Source: an uncultured Lactobacillus sp.
GTDB taxonomy: Bacteria; Bacillota; Bacilli; Lactobacillales; Lactobacillaceae
Assembly: GCA_937916845.1 (NCBI GenBank)
Contig: CALFSK010000016.1
Coordinates: forward strand, 1-64,000
DNA: 64,000 nt
Reading direction: 5' to 3'
Positions 37,427 through 46,384 of the stretch are shown here, in pieces (the stretch's first letter is position 1; each line of letters opens with the position of its first letter). The notes under the pieces were generated by a model, which was not told the origin of the DNA, did not search any database, and saw only the letters and a program-made list of their open reading frames with translations. Made by a program: the position numbers and the translations under genes.

Positions 37427-38185
37427 ATGATTAAATTTGAACACGTCAATAAGACGTTTGGCGACCACCAAGCGTTAAGTGACATTAACACCACTTTTGA
37501 AGCGCACGAAACGACCGTTATTGTGGGGCCTTCTGGTTCGGGTAAATCGACCTTGCTTCGTTCCCTGAACTTATTGGAACGCCCCGAGGACGGCTTATAC
37601 CACTTCAACGATCAAACGATTGATTTTGCCAAACCAATCACGGGTAAAACGATGCTCAGTATTCGGCGAAAAACGGGAATGGTCTTTCAGGGCTACAACC
37701 TGTTTCCACACCTCAGCGTCGTCAAAAACGTGATGGAAGGCCCCGTCCAAGTCCTCAAACAAAAGCCGGCCGCAGCTAAACAAACGGCGCTCGACTTATT
37801 AGATAAAGTTGGTCTGGCTGATAAGGCCGACGCCTACCCCGGCCAACTTTCCGGTGGTCAGCAGCAACGGGTCGCCATTGCACGTTCCCTTGCGATGAAT
37901 CCGGAATACATCTTACTAGACGAACCAACGAGTGCGTTGGACCCCGAGCTTGAAGCCGGCGTGCTCCGCGTCCTACTAGCCCTCGCGCAAGAAGAAAATT
38001 CTATGATCATCGTCACTCATAACATGGAATTTGCCCGGGCCGTTGCCGATAAGATTCTATTCGTCGAAGATGGTAAGATTCTATTCGACGGCACACCAAA
38101 TGAGTTCTTCAAACAGCCGACCCAACGAATTTCGGACTTCCTAGCCGCAATGACGTTCACGGCTATTTCCGACAAAGCAGAATAA
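37427..38185 (+). CDS. amino-acid ABC transporter ATPase, GlnQ-like
   Basis: Walker A GPSGSGKSTLL (35-45), signature LSGGQQQRVAIA, Walker B YILLDEPTSALD. 252 residues. Starts 11 bp after the permease with GGAGGGG. Energises the importer formed with the two preceding genes. Confidence 0.94.
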   Translation: MIKFEHVNKTFGDHQALSDINTTFEAHETTVIVGPSGSGKSTLLRSLNLLERPEDGLYHFNDQTIDFAKPITGKTMLSIRRKTGMVFQGYNLFPHLSVVKNVMEGPVQVLKQKPAAAKQTALDLLDKVGLADKADAYPGQLSGGQQQRVAIARSLAMNPEYILLDEPTSALDPELEAGVLRVLLALAQEENSMIIVTHNMEFARAVADKILFVEDGKILFDGTPNEFFKQPTQRISDFLAAMTFTAISDKAE

Positions 38186-38197
38186 CTTTTAAATAAG

Positions 38198-38236
38198 CCA
38201 TCGCTTGCCTAAAAAATTGGGAAGCGATGGTTTTTT
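38198..38236 (+). terminator. ABC operon terminator
   Basis: Stem CCATCGCTT/AAGCGATGG then six T. Confidence 0.85.
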
Positions 38237-38266
38237 GTCCCCAAAAGACAATAGTCATCAATTTCC

Positions 38267-38322
38267 TAGTATCAATTGACATGGACAGATCCATCTTCTA
38301 TACTATTAATCGAACGATACTA
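38267..38322 (+). promoter_or_regulatory. sigma-A promoter flanked by a dyad
   Basis: TTGACA at 38276-38281 and TATACT at 38299-38304 are 17 bp apart, nearly consensus. TAGTATC at 38267 and GATACTA at 38316 form an inverted repeat around it, a candidate PadR operator. It drives the PadR-DUF1700-DUF4097 operon. Confidence 0.75.
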
Positions 38323-38353
38323 TATGACGTATAATATAACAGGAGGAATAGCG

Positions 38354-38677
38354 ATGGCCATTCAAATCAGTTCCGAGTTACTCGATGGTTGCGTGCTCGC
38401 TTGCCTAAAAACGCAAGACTACTACGGTTACGCCCTGACGCAACGCCTACAAGCGTCGATTTCCGTCTCTGAATCGACCCTTTACCCCGTCTTACGGCGC
38501 TTAAAGAAAAATGACTGGGTCACCACTTATGATCAGGCCTACCAAGGCCGGAACCGCCGCTATTATCAGCTCACTGCAACTGGGGAAGCGCAGTTATCCG
38601 CTATTCAAAAGGAATGGGCTACTTATAATCAAGCCATTAACACCTTACTTCAAGGCCAAGGAGGAACCCTCGCATGA
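38354..38677 (+). CDS. PadR-family regulator
   Basis: Short PadR-type winged helix of 107 residues: ISSELLDGCVLACLK, then YGYALTQRL and STLYPVLRRLKKNDWV. AGGAGG precedes the ATG. It is the first gene in an operon whose next genes encode DUF1700 and DUF4097 proteins. In this common Firmicutes module the regulator controls the envelope pair. Confidence 0.9.
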   Translation: MAIQISSELLDGCVLACLKTQDYYGYALTQRLQASISVSESTLYPVLRRLKKNDWVTTYDQAYQGRNRRYYQLTATGEAQLSAIQKEWATYNQAINTLLQGQGGTLA

Positions 38678-39303
38678 ACAACTATTTAGCCAAATTCAAC
38701 GACTTTCTCGTCCAGCTCAACGATGCTGAGCGTGACGAAGTTGTTGAATTCTACCGCGAATATTTACTAGACGCGCAAATTCAAGATTACGACGACTGTG
38801 TCGCTGAGCTGGGCACGCCCAAACAGTTAGCCCGCAAAGTTCTAGCCGACTATTCGATTCGTTTTAACGAAGACTTGGAAGGCAACCTATCCAAAACCCA
38901 ACAATCAAAAGCGGGGATTCGGGCCATTTGGTGGGTTATTTTAGCGCTAATCTCAACACCCATTACCATTCCAGCCCTACTATTTATCTTAGTGGCACTG
39001 GTCGTTGTTGCCAGTGTGGCTTTTGCCCTGCTCGTCGGTATCGCCGGGGTACTCTTCGGGGTGACCCTTCTCGGGATTGCGATGCTCATCGGCGGGGTCG
39101 GCATCATCACCCAATCTTTCTGGGCCGGCTGTTTCTACTTGGGCAGTGGTTTAGCCATTATCGGGGCCGAATTACTAATTGCCCCACTCGTTATCTGGTT
39201 CATTAATCTGATTATTCAAGGAATTTCCGCTTTAGTTCAACGTCTATACCACCGGTTCGTCAAGAAAAACCGGGCTGAGAGAGGGGGCCGTCACCATGCG
39301 TAA
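38674..39303 (+). CDS. DUF1700 (HAAS-domain) membrane protein
   Basis: N-terminal helical HAAS-type domain (1-60; FNDFLVQLNDAERDEVVEFYREYLLDA), then a hydrophobic C-terminal half with three or four helices (about 85-185). It overlaps padR by 4 bp and the next gene by 8 bp, so translation is coupled. Probably a membrane partner in envelope-stress regulation. Confidence 0.85.
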   Translation: MNNYLAKFNDFLVQLNDAERDEVVEFYREYLLDAQIQDYDDCVAELGTPKQLARKVLADYSIRFNEDLEGNLSKTQQSKAGIRAIWWVILALISTPITIPALLFILVALVVVASVAFALLVGIAGVLFGVTLLGIAMLIGGVGIITQSFWAGCFYLGSGLAIIGAELLIAPLVIWFINLIIQGISALVQRLYHRFVKKNRAERGGRHHA

Positions 39304-40237
39304 AACTATTAAAGTCGGCGTTATTATGTTGGTCGTCGGCGTTATCATGTTAATTTTCGGGATTGCCAACAACGGGATTAAGTCGATTTATTGGAGCAAC
39401 AACGGCTTTAAAATCGTCAAAAAGAGCCAAAAGACTTACTATCCCGATAAGATTACTGATATCACCCTTAATTCAGCTGACAATGTCACGATTAAACGCG
39501 GCAACGTCGCTTCAATTCTAGTTTCGTCGCGTCATAAGCTCCCCACGGTGACAACTAAAAATGGTCACGTCACGGTCAGTTCTAAACCAACTAGTCAAAA
39601 ACAAGTGGGCTACTTTTTCAGCGATAGTGATTTTGACAATCGCACTGTCATTACGGTTCCAACCAAGACTACCCTCACTTGGGTTCGCGGAACGCATCAA
39701 CAATCCGGTAATGTACGTCTTGAAGGTGTCACGGCTGACCATGTCAAATTGCTAACTAGTAACAATTTGGTTTTACTGAATAACGTTAAAATCAAAAAGG
39801 AGGCCCAGTTTTCAGCGGACGCCATTAATCTAACCGATGTAACGGCACCGAGTTTACAGGCCGACACCGATGCCGATAGCGGCAACATCCGAATTCAGCA
39901 GAGTCACTTTAACGCGGCCCGTTCCAACATCAACAGTCGTGACGGCGACATTACAGTTGAACAAACCCACTTCAAGTCCGCTAAACTTCACGCCAAGGAT
40001 GGGGATATCCACTTGAATCGCAACCACGTTACTCGTTTAACCGCGACTACGACGGATGGGGATATTCACCTTTCCGCTAACAAACGGGTCGGCGTTTTCG
40101 CCACTAGCGGTGATGGTGACCTCAACATTTTCAGCCACCACGTCACGGACAACACGGATTATCATCACAATAAAGATGCTAAACAGCAGTATCACTTAAC
40201 AACTCAAGACGGCGACATCACCGTAAACCCAGCATAA
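39296..40237 (+). CDS. DUF4097 beta-strand-repeat surface protein
   Basis: One N-terminal membrane anchor (about 7-26) is followed by an extracellular domain rich in short repeated strands such as DGDITVEQTHF, DGDIHLNRNHV and DGDITV, the right-handed beta-helix pattern of DUF4097 adhesin-like proteins. 313 residues. Last gene of the PadR module. Confidence 0.85.
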   Translation: MRKTIKVGVIMLVVGVIMLIFGIANNGIKSIYWSNNGFKIVKKSQKTYYPDKITDITLNSADNVTIKRGNVASILVSSRHKLPTVTTKNGHVTVSSKPTSQKQVGYFFSDSDFDNRTVITVPTKTTLTWVRGTHQQSGNVRLEGVTADHVKLLTSNNLVLLNNVKIKKEAQFSADAINLTDVTAPSLQADTDADSGNIRIQQSHFNAARSNINSRDGDITVEQTHFKSAKLHAKDGDIHLNRNHVTRLTATTTDGDIHLSANKRVGVFATSGDGDLNIFSHHVTDNTDYHHNKDAKQQYHLTTQDGDITVNPA

Positions 40238-40263
40238 TCAGCAAGGGTAAAAAGTTAGTTTTT

Positions 40264-40314
40264 AAAAAAATAGTGCTTCAGAAATCTTTAAATGATTTCT
40301 GAAGCACTATTTTG
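40264..40314. terminator. bidirectional terminator
   Basis: Hairpin AAATAGTGCTTCAGAAATC/GATTTCTGAAGCACTATTT between convergent genes, with T on one side and A on the other. Confidence 0.85.
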
Positions 40315-40339
40315 CATTATGGTCTTATCTCAACAGCTT

Positions 40340-41455
40340 TTATAACTGTCCGTTGTAAATATCTAGCCAGACCATTGCAATTGACAGAATGAACATGCCA
40401 ACGATTGCCAGTGCGTGCCACCACTTATTCCGCACAAAGATTGCGATGTACTCACGAATAATGGCATCCGGCAAGAAGAAATGGGCCGTCCGGGCGCCAA
40501 TGCCGTCCGCTTTTAAACCGGCCTGCTTGGCAAACATCCCCGCCCGAAACGTATGGTAATTATTCGTAACGAAGATCGTCTTTGGGTGCTTCACCGGCCC
40601 CTGATCAATCAAAACTTTGCTGTACTGCATATTTTGTAACGTCGTCTTGGACCGCGTTTCTGCCCAGCCATTTTCAGGTGGTAACCCATGCTCAATCGCA
40701 TAGTCTAACATCGCTTGACCTTCGGGAACGGTTTCGTCGCCCCCCTGACCACCAGAAAAAATCATAACGGCCGGATGCTTCTTTTTGGCCTGCTGCTTTT
40801 TATAAAAGTCTAAGCCCCGCATAATCCGTTGGCCTAACAGCGGCGACACCTGGTCCCCATTTAACAGCCCCGCACCTAAAACAATGATGTAATCTTGGCG
40901 TAGCCGCGGAAAGTTGAACTGATAAATGACCAGCATCGTTAGGTAATTATAAAACCAAAAGGCGACGTAGAAGATTACGAGGTTAGGAAAAATCGTCATC
41001 CAGCTATTCACCGGTTGCGGCACGTGGTTACCAATGGTACTGGCAACCCACGGCAAGATTAAGATTCCTAAGCCTAAAAATAACGTCAGCATGTTGGCAA
41101 GCGTGTGACTTTCACGCTTCCAGACAATCCAAGCGTTCCACAGAAGCAGGAACGCTTGTAACACGAAGATGGCCCCTAAAGCCATCAAGAATAAAACAAA
41201 AATCGTCCCGCAGACGATAATCAGTGGATGATTATTCGTCCCAAAAATCGATATGGCCAGCATCGTTAAAAAAGAATAGAAAAATAGCGAGAACCAAATA
41301 CCGTTACTTAACCGAACCTTATCACGATGGTACCGCCAGCTAAAGACTATCCCACAAGTAATCGGAACCAGCCACCCCCAATAAAACATCGGTGGTATCG
41401 GTACCCATACCGCAGCATCGCTCACGCGAGCACCCCCATTTATCATAAATTTCAT
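40340..41455 (-). CDS. YdcF/SanA-type membrane protein (DUF218)
   Basis: About six to eight N-terminal helices (to about residue 185), then a DUF218 domain: YIIVLGAGLLNGDQVSPLL, FSGGQGGDETVPEGQAM, ETRSKTTLQNM and VTNNYHTFRAGMFA. A last helix is near the C-terminus. Family members are envelope proteins of unclear chemistry linked to wall precursors. 371 residues. Confidence 0.85.
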   Translation of the reverse strand: MKFMINGGARVSDAAVWVPIPPMFYWGWLVPITCGIVFSWRYHRDKVRLSNGIWFSLFFYSFLTMLAISIFGTNNHPLIIVCGTIFVLFLMALGAIFVLQAFLLLWNAWIVWKRESHTLANMLTLFLGLGILILPWVASTIGNHVPQPVNSWMTIFPNLVIFYVAFWFYNYLTMLVIYQFNFPRLRQDYIIVLGAGLLNGDQVSPLLGQRIMRGLDFYKKQQAKKKHPAVMIFSGGQGGDETVPEGQAMLDYAIEHGLPPENGWAETRSKTTLQNMQYSKVLIDQGPVKHPKTIFVTNNYHTFRAGMFAKQAGLKADGIGARTAHFFLPDAIIREYIAIFVRNKWWHALAIVGMFILSIAMVWLDIYNGQL

Positions 41456-41472
41456 GTTTTATAATAGCATAT

Positions 41473-42228
41473 TTACTTCAACTGTTTTTGCGCATTATAA
41501 AAATTGCGATAGGCCAAGTAACAAGCAATGATTGATCCTAAACTAGTCGCTGACAATAGCATGAACGTCACCATAATTTGGTACTTGATGGCCCGGACCG
41601 GATCGACCCCGGCAAAAATTAACCCAGACATCATCCCCGGTAAACTAACCAAGCCCACCGTTTTGGCAGAATCAATCGTTGGGGACATCCCGGTCCGAAT
41701 CGCTTCTCTGACGATTGCGATGGAGGCGTCTAATAAGTTGGCACCCAGGGCTAAACGCTCCAAAACGCCTTGGCGTTGATCATGAAATTGGCTGTTGAGG
41801 CTTCGAAAGGCTAGCCCAATCGCCACCATTGAGTTCGACGCAATCATCCCCGAAATGGGAATCATCTGAGACGGAATAAACTTGATAGCGCCGGACAAGA
41901 CGAGGACGCCCAGCGTGACGCCCGTACTAACAAAAATGGCTAGTAACGAAATAACCAAAACGTGGTCGATCCCCGGTCCCCGTTTTTGGGCATTCCAGGC
42001 CGCATTAAAGATAATGAAGGCCATCATCGCTAACGTCAGCCATAAGTTGTTGACCCGGAAAATATACTTCAGCAGGTACCCCACAATAAATAGTTGGACC
42101 ACTGCCCGGATAACACCGATAACAATATCCTTATCCAACCCCAATTTTTGCCACAAACTAATGCTCAGCGCGACTAGTACTAGCATGGCCGCCAAAAATA
42201 GCGACGTATTATTTACCGTTAAATTCAT
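41473..42228 (-). CDS. fetB: ABC permease of the UPF0014/FetB family
   Basis: Seven-helix permease of 251 residues with the family block MIPISGMIASNSMVAIGLAF and LPGMMSGLIFAGVDP. Homologues (FetB/YbbM) export iron. It overlaps the ATPase gene by 4 bp. Iron specificity is inferred from family only. Confidence 0.85.
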   Translation of the reverse strand: MNLTVNNTSLFLAAMLVLVALSISLWQKLGLDKDIVIGVIRAVVQLFIVGYLLKYIFRVNNLWLTLAMMAFIIFNAAWNAQKRGPGIDHVLVISLLAIFVSTGVTLGVLVLSGAIKFIPSQMIPISGMIASNSMVAIGLAFRSLNSQFHDQRQGVLERLALGANLLDASIAIVREAIRTGMSPTIDSAKTVGLVSLPGMMSGLIFAGVDPVRAIKYQIMVTFMLLSATSLGSIIACYLAYRNFYNAQKQLK

Positions 42229-42875
42229 TTTCCTACCTCCAAACGACCGTCAACAACGCGCATTAATTGGGTGGCTTCAGCGATTTCGCCAGCATCGTGG
42301 GTAATCATGATGGTCGTAACGCCCCGTTCCGCATTCAAATGGTGCAACCAGTCATGAATAATCTGCTTATTGGCCTCATCCAATCCCGCCGTGACCTCAT
42401 CCAGTAACAACACTTGTGGTAAAAATAGAATGTTTCGAATCAAGGCGACCCGCTGCCGCTCACCACCGGACAAATCCGTCACTTTCTGTTGGAGCGTTTG
42501 TTCCGTTAAGCCGACATAGGTTAACGCCTCGAGTGCATGCGCACGGTCAAACGGTTGTTTGCGAATTTGGTAAGGAAACATCAGGTTGTCCGCCACCGTT
42601 TCACCAAATAACGTCGGCTGTTGAAAACAGTAAGAAACTTGCCGCCGGTACATAACCGGGTCGTAACTTTCAATTGGCTGACCATCAAAAATTAATTGCC
42701 CACTCGTTTTTGAAATCATTGACGCGATAATTCTTAGTAGCGTACTCTTCCCACTACCAGACGGGCCAGTCAACGTAACCTGCGCCCCCCTTGAGATCTC
42801 CCAATTAATGTCATGTAAAATATGCTTATCTTTAACTTGGTAATTGACCTGATTTAACGTCATTAATGCATCCAC
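42225..42875 (-). CDS. fetA: ABC ATPase, FetA-like
   Basis: Walker A GPSGSGKSTLLRI (about 38-50), Q-loop in FQQPTLFG, signature LSGGERQRVALIR, Walker B VLLLDEVTAGLDE. The start is GTG, eight bases after GGGAGG. 216 residues. Partner of the UPF0014 permease. Confidence 0.88.
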   Translation of the reverse strand: MDALMTLNQVNYQVKDKHILHDINWEISRGAQVTLTGPSGSGKSTLLRIIASMISKTSGQLIFDGQPIESYDPVMYRRQVSYCFQQPTLFGETVADNLMFPYQIRKQPFDRAHALEALTYVGLTEQTLQQKVTDLSGGERQRVALIRNILFLPQVLLLDEVTAGLDEANKQIIHDWLHHLNAERGVTTIMITHDAGEIAEATQLMRVVDGRLEVGK

Positions 42876-43050
42876 TACAAAAGCCTCCCCGTACCTTCAA
42901 TTAGTTTAGAATCATTATAACTGATGTTATAAACCGCTTTCAACCACCGCGTTTTAATTCGTTAGCCAGTGCCTCGCTTTAGTAAGTCTCCGTGACCATG
43001 CTATAATGACTTGAAGGTAGTTTACAGAAAACGAGGTTAGAAAAACACCT

Positions 43051-44496
43051 ATGAAATCAAACAATCATTACGAGAATCAACACCGGCCGAACCGTGACCG
43101 TCGCCCCCAGCGACCCGTCGAGAAGGTTCAGACTGACGTGCAAATTGGACAGCGGTTCCCGTTGACCATTAAGCGCCTCGGCATCAACGGTGAAGGAATC
43201 GGCTATTACAAACACGTCATCACGTTTGTAAAGGGTGCCCTTCCCAATGAAGTTATTGTTGCCGAAGTCACCGCCGTTCATCCCCGGTACTTGGAAGCTC
43301 GACTTCGGACTTTACGGAAACCGAGTCCTGACCGGGTTGATCCCCGCGATCCGTACGCCGGTGAAGTTGGCGGGTTTGAATTGGAACACTTAGAATACCC
43401 TGCTCAACTAGCGTTCAAACAGGACCTCATTCGTCAGGCTTTGGAAAAATACCAGCCAGCAGGATTCCGTAACTACGAAATTCGACCAACAATTGGGATG
43501 GCTGATCCATATGAGTACCGCAACAAGGCCCAATTCCAAGTTCGGATGATCGATGGGCACGTGGCAGCTGGTTTATACAAGGAAAACAGTCACGACTTAG
43601 TTGATCTGCCGACCTGCTCCGTGCAAATGCCCGTCACCATGGAAGTCATGCGTCAAGTTGTCGCCTGGCTGGAAGAACTGGAAGTTCCGATTTACGATGA
43701 AGAACATAATTCAGGAATCGTAAAAACCATCGTGGTTCGTGCTGCGGCAGTAACTGGTGAAGTCCAACTTGTCTTCATTACCAACACGCCGAAATTACCG
43801 AAAAAACATCAGCTCCTCATGAAGATTGCCGAAAAATTACCAATGGTCGTTTCCGTGATGCAAAACGTTAACGTGGGTAAAACTTCCCTAATCTGGGGTG
43901 ATCAAACCACGTTATTAGCTGGTAAAACAACGATTACGGAAGAACTCGATGGCTTAGCCTTTAACCTCTCTGCCCGGGCATTCTTCCAACTGAATCCAGA
44001 ACAAACACAAAAGTTGTATCAATTAGCGCGTGAAGCCTTGGCGCTAGCCCCTGACGAAACCTTAGTCGACGCCTACTCCGGGGTCGGAACCATTGGGCTG
44101 TCCCTAGCTGATGTTGCTAAAGAAGTTCGTGGGATGGATACCATTCCAGCCGCAGTCACCGATGCAAACGAAAATGCCAAGCTCAACAATATCACCAATG
44201 CGCATTACGAAGTCGGTGAAGCCGAAACACTCTTGCCACAATGGTTAGCAGCTGGCTTTGCACCGGACGCCATTGTTGTCGATCCACCACGGACCGGGTT
44301 AGACAACGTTTTAATCGACGCCATTTTGCAGAGTGCCCCGGAAAAATTAGTTTATATTTCATGTAATCCGTCCACTTTAGCCCAAGATCTGCGTGAGTTG
44401 ACCCGCGGTTACCAAGTCGATTATATTCAATCAATCGATATGTTCCCACAAACAGCGCGGTGTGAAGCGGTCGTCCGGTTCACCAAACGCCACTAA
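43051..44496 (+). CDS. rlmD: 23S rRNA (uracil-C5)-methyltransferase, RlmCD type
   Basis: TRAM domain at about 35-100 (FPLTIKRLGINGEGIGYYK), then the SAM-dependent domain with VDAYSGVGTIGLS. The catalytic Cys438 lies in YISCNPSTL, general base Glu472 in ARCEAVVRF. 481 residues; the N-terminal 30 are basic. In Bacillus the homologue methylates U747 and U1939 of 23S rRNA. The following gene starts 25 bp later. Confidence 0.9.
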   Translation: MKSNNHYENQHRPNRDRRPQRPVEKVQTDVQIGQRFPLTIKRLGINGEGIGYYKHVITFVKGALPNEVIVAEVTAVHPRYLEARLRTLRKPSPDRVDPRDPYAGEVGGFELEHLEYPAQLAFKQDLIRQALEKYQPAGFRNYEIRPTIGMADPYEYRNKAQFQVRMIDGHVAAGLYKENSHDLVDLPTCSVQMPVTMEVMRQVVAWLEELEVPIYDEEHNSGIVKTIVVRAAAVTGEVQLVFITNTPKLPKKHQLLMKIAEKLPMVVSVMQNVNVGKTSLIWGDQTTLLAGKTTITEELDGLAFNLSARAFFQLNPEQTQKLYQLAREALALAPDETLVDAYSGVGTIGLSLADVAKEVRGMDTIPAAVTDANENAKLNNITNAHYEVGEAETLLPQWLAAGFAPDAIVVDPPRTGLDNVLIDAILQSAPEKLVYISCNPSTLAQDLRELTRGYQVDYIQSIDMFPQTARCEAVVRFTKRH

Positions 44497-44520
44497 TAAC
44501 TTTGGAAGGAAGCCCTTGCG

Positions 44521-44964
44521 ATGGCAGAATCTGATAGTCAAATTGCATTAACGATGACCTTTACCTTACGACCACCGTTCCAATCGCATTTTTTACTGTT
44601 GAAAGATTATAACGCTGACGTCTTAGTCCCCGCACGTGACGGGGTCCTGACAACTTTGATTGCAAAGAATATTCCTTTGTCACCAGCCTTAGCACAGTTA
44701 AAAACCATTTTTGATGACGTTAAAAATCCAGTCTACTGGCCCCTTCATGATCAAGCCGTTTCGGAGTACTTTCATAGTCATCCCGAAATGCGGCCGGTCC
44801 TCCCGCTCGACCTTTTACAGGTCATGCTCAATACCTTATCTGCACAAGGTCTCAGCGATGAACAGCTGACTCATATTATGAAGGACGTTTTTGACCGACT
44901 ACAGACCAATGATTTTAGCGGTCGCGCCGCCCAACGAATTTTAACGGAATTCATTAATAAATAA
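44521..44964 (+). CDS. conserved hypothetical protein
   Basis: 147 residues, mainly helical, acidic, without signal peptide or membrane helix. I do not recognise it. It begins after GGAAGG, 25 bp behind the rRNA methyltransferase gene, so it is cotranscribed and may have a translation-related role. Confidence 0.6.
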   Translation: MAESDSQIALTMTFTLRPPFQSHFLLLKDYNADVLVPARDGVLTTLIAKNIPLSPALAQLKTIFDDVKNPVYWPLHDQAVSEYFHSHPEMRPVLPLDLLQVMLNTLSAQGLSDEQLTHIMKDVFDRLQTNDFSGRAAQRILTEFINK

Positions 44965-44983
44965 GATTTAAACTCAACACTTT

Positions 44984-45023
44984 AAAAGGCCTTCTGAAAT
45001 CCGATGACTTCAGAAGGCCTTTT
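44984..45023 (+). terminator. terminator of the rlmD operon
   Basis: Stem AAAAGGCCTTCTGAA/TTCAGAAGGCCTTTT, short T-run. Confidence 0.85.
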
Positions 45024-45035
45024 AATATTCGCTCC

Positions 45036-45194
45036 GTCGAGCAGCCTTGGTGTTCTATGGGGGGACGGTTCCAGCCATGGTGCGGTCTGGAACCTCAATT
45101 CAAAGCCGACAATCCACGTCTTTGAATTGCCCCGCAAGACTAGCGAAAAATCACTCGCTAATCTTGCCGACACAGCACACCAAGGCTGCTCGAC
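45036..45194 (-). repeat. family A structured repeat, copy A5
   Basis: Outer arms GTCGAGCAGCCTTGGTGT and its partner, with a fully different but complementary outer stem from other copies. On the minus strand inner hairpins are GCAAGATTAGCGA/TCGCTAGTCTTGC, CAATTCAAAG/CTTTGAATTG and GGTTCCAG/CTGGAACC. A single, unpaired copy. Confidence 0.8.
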
Positions 45195-45244
45195 TCCGCT
45201 AAAATAGGTTCATCATTGTGATTGCTTCTATAACCATAAATACT

Positions 45245-45295
45245 AAAAACACAAACTCATCAAAACGGCTAGTTAATGATAAATTTGTGTTTTTA
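45245..45295. terminator. terminator after glycoside cluster
   Basis: Stem AAAAACACAAA/TTTGTGTTTTT with a long loop (inner ATCA/TGAT pairing). Suited to stop minus-strand transcripts of the sugar-isomerase operon. Confidence 0.7.
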
Positions 45296-45424
45296 AGTTT
45301 ATGCTGTTGTTAATCTACTAATCAAAACGAGTCAGCTTTTCCAATTGTTTTTTAGGATATGCACAATTTAAACGCTCTGTCAGTGACTTTGATTAGTGCC
45401 TAATCCTAACTCACCTCCTAAAAA

Positions 45425-46372
45425 TTAAGCTTTAAATTCATGAATAATTGGGTTCAAATGGTTATAAGCGTATTCCAAGCCCTTTTCAACGTCCGCATTA
45501 TTATCCGCAAACCGGCGATCTTCATGTTCAATACTGAAGTAAGAATCAAATCCAATGGACTGCATCACGTGGTAAAATTCACTCCAGTTAATGTCACCTA
45601 ATCCAGGAATAACAGGTGTCCAGAAGCCTAAATCTTCTTCGTGTTCCCGGTTTAACTTCTTGCCAAAAATACCATAGTAATGGAACTTATCTTCATCGAC
45701 AATAACGTCTTTTGCATCGATATGGAAAATTCGATCCTTATAGTCACGCAAAGCTTTTAAGTAGTCAATGTGCAACCAGTGTAAATGTGACGGGTCAAAG
45801 TTTAACCCAAAGGATTTGCTTGGTACCCGCCGGAACATTTCATCCCATAATTCAGGTGAATATGAGATTGTCCCTGGTAGACCATCTGCCTGCCAACCAG
45901 GCATTGGGCAGTTTTCAATCATTAACTTAACATGATGTTGTTCCGCAAACGCGACGAAGTCTTTGAATAAAACTTCAAACTCATCAAAATTTTCTGCTAG
46001 GGACTTAGTCTGATCTTTACCAATGAAGCATCCAACCAAAGGCGTTCCTAATTTACCAGCAGCAACAATCACAGCTTTTAAATGATTGGCATACTTTGTC
46101 CGCAAAGCTTCATCAGGAATTAACATATTATCGTAATAAGCTAGGCTCGAGAATTCAATATCGTATTGTTTTTGCCAGCCCTTAATTTCGGCAACGCCAT
46201 CGTCAGTCAAATTTTCTACATCAATGTCGCTACCAGAAAAGTCTCGGCTATTATCTTTAGGCCAACATGAAACATCTAAGGCCGTAAAGCCGACTTTATG
46301 CGCATAAGCCATCTTTTCTTGCAGTGTCATGTTTTGCAAACACCCTGTTAAAAATCCAAATTTCATCTTCAA
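45425..46372 (-). CDS. TIM-barrel sugar isomerase/epimerase (cluster gene)
   Basis: AP-endonuclease-2-type TIM barrel of 315 residues. Probable metal ligands are Glu in MIENCPMPGW, Asp in FGLNFDPSHLHW, His in FHIDAKD and Glu in FSIEHEDR. It resembles the product of the gene two upstream, so they are paralogues. It is related to YcjR/IolE-like enzymes acting on 3-keto or inosose sugars. Last gene of a three-gene unit with a dehydrogenase between the two barrels; I infer it handles the keto-sugar released by the cluster. Confidence 0.8.
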   Translation of the reverse strand: MKMKFGFLTGCLQNMTLQEKMAYAHKVGFTALDVSCWPKDNSRDFSGSDIDVENLTDDGVAEIKGWQKQYDIEFSSLAYYDNMLIPDEALRTKYANHLKAVIVAAGKLGTPLVGCFIGKDQTKSLAENFDEFEVLFKDFVAFAEQHHVKLMIENCPMPGWQADGLPGTISYSPELWDEMFRRVPSKSFGLNFDPSHLHWLHIDYLKALRDYKDRIFHIDAKDVIVDEDKFHYYGIFGKKLNREHEEDLGFWTPVIPGLGDINWSEFYHVMQSIGFDSYFSIEHEDRRFADNNADVEKGLEYAYNHLNPIIHEFKA

Positions 46373-46384
46373 ACACTCCTTCGC

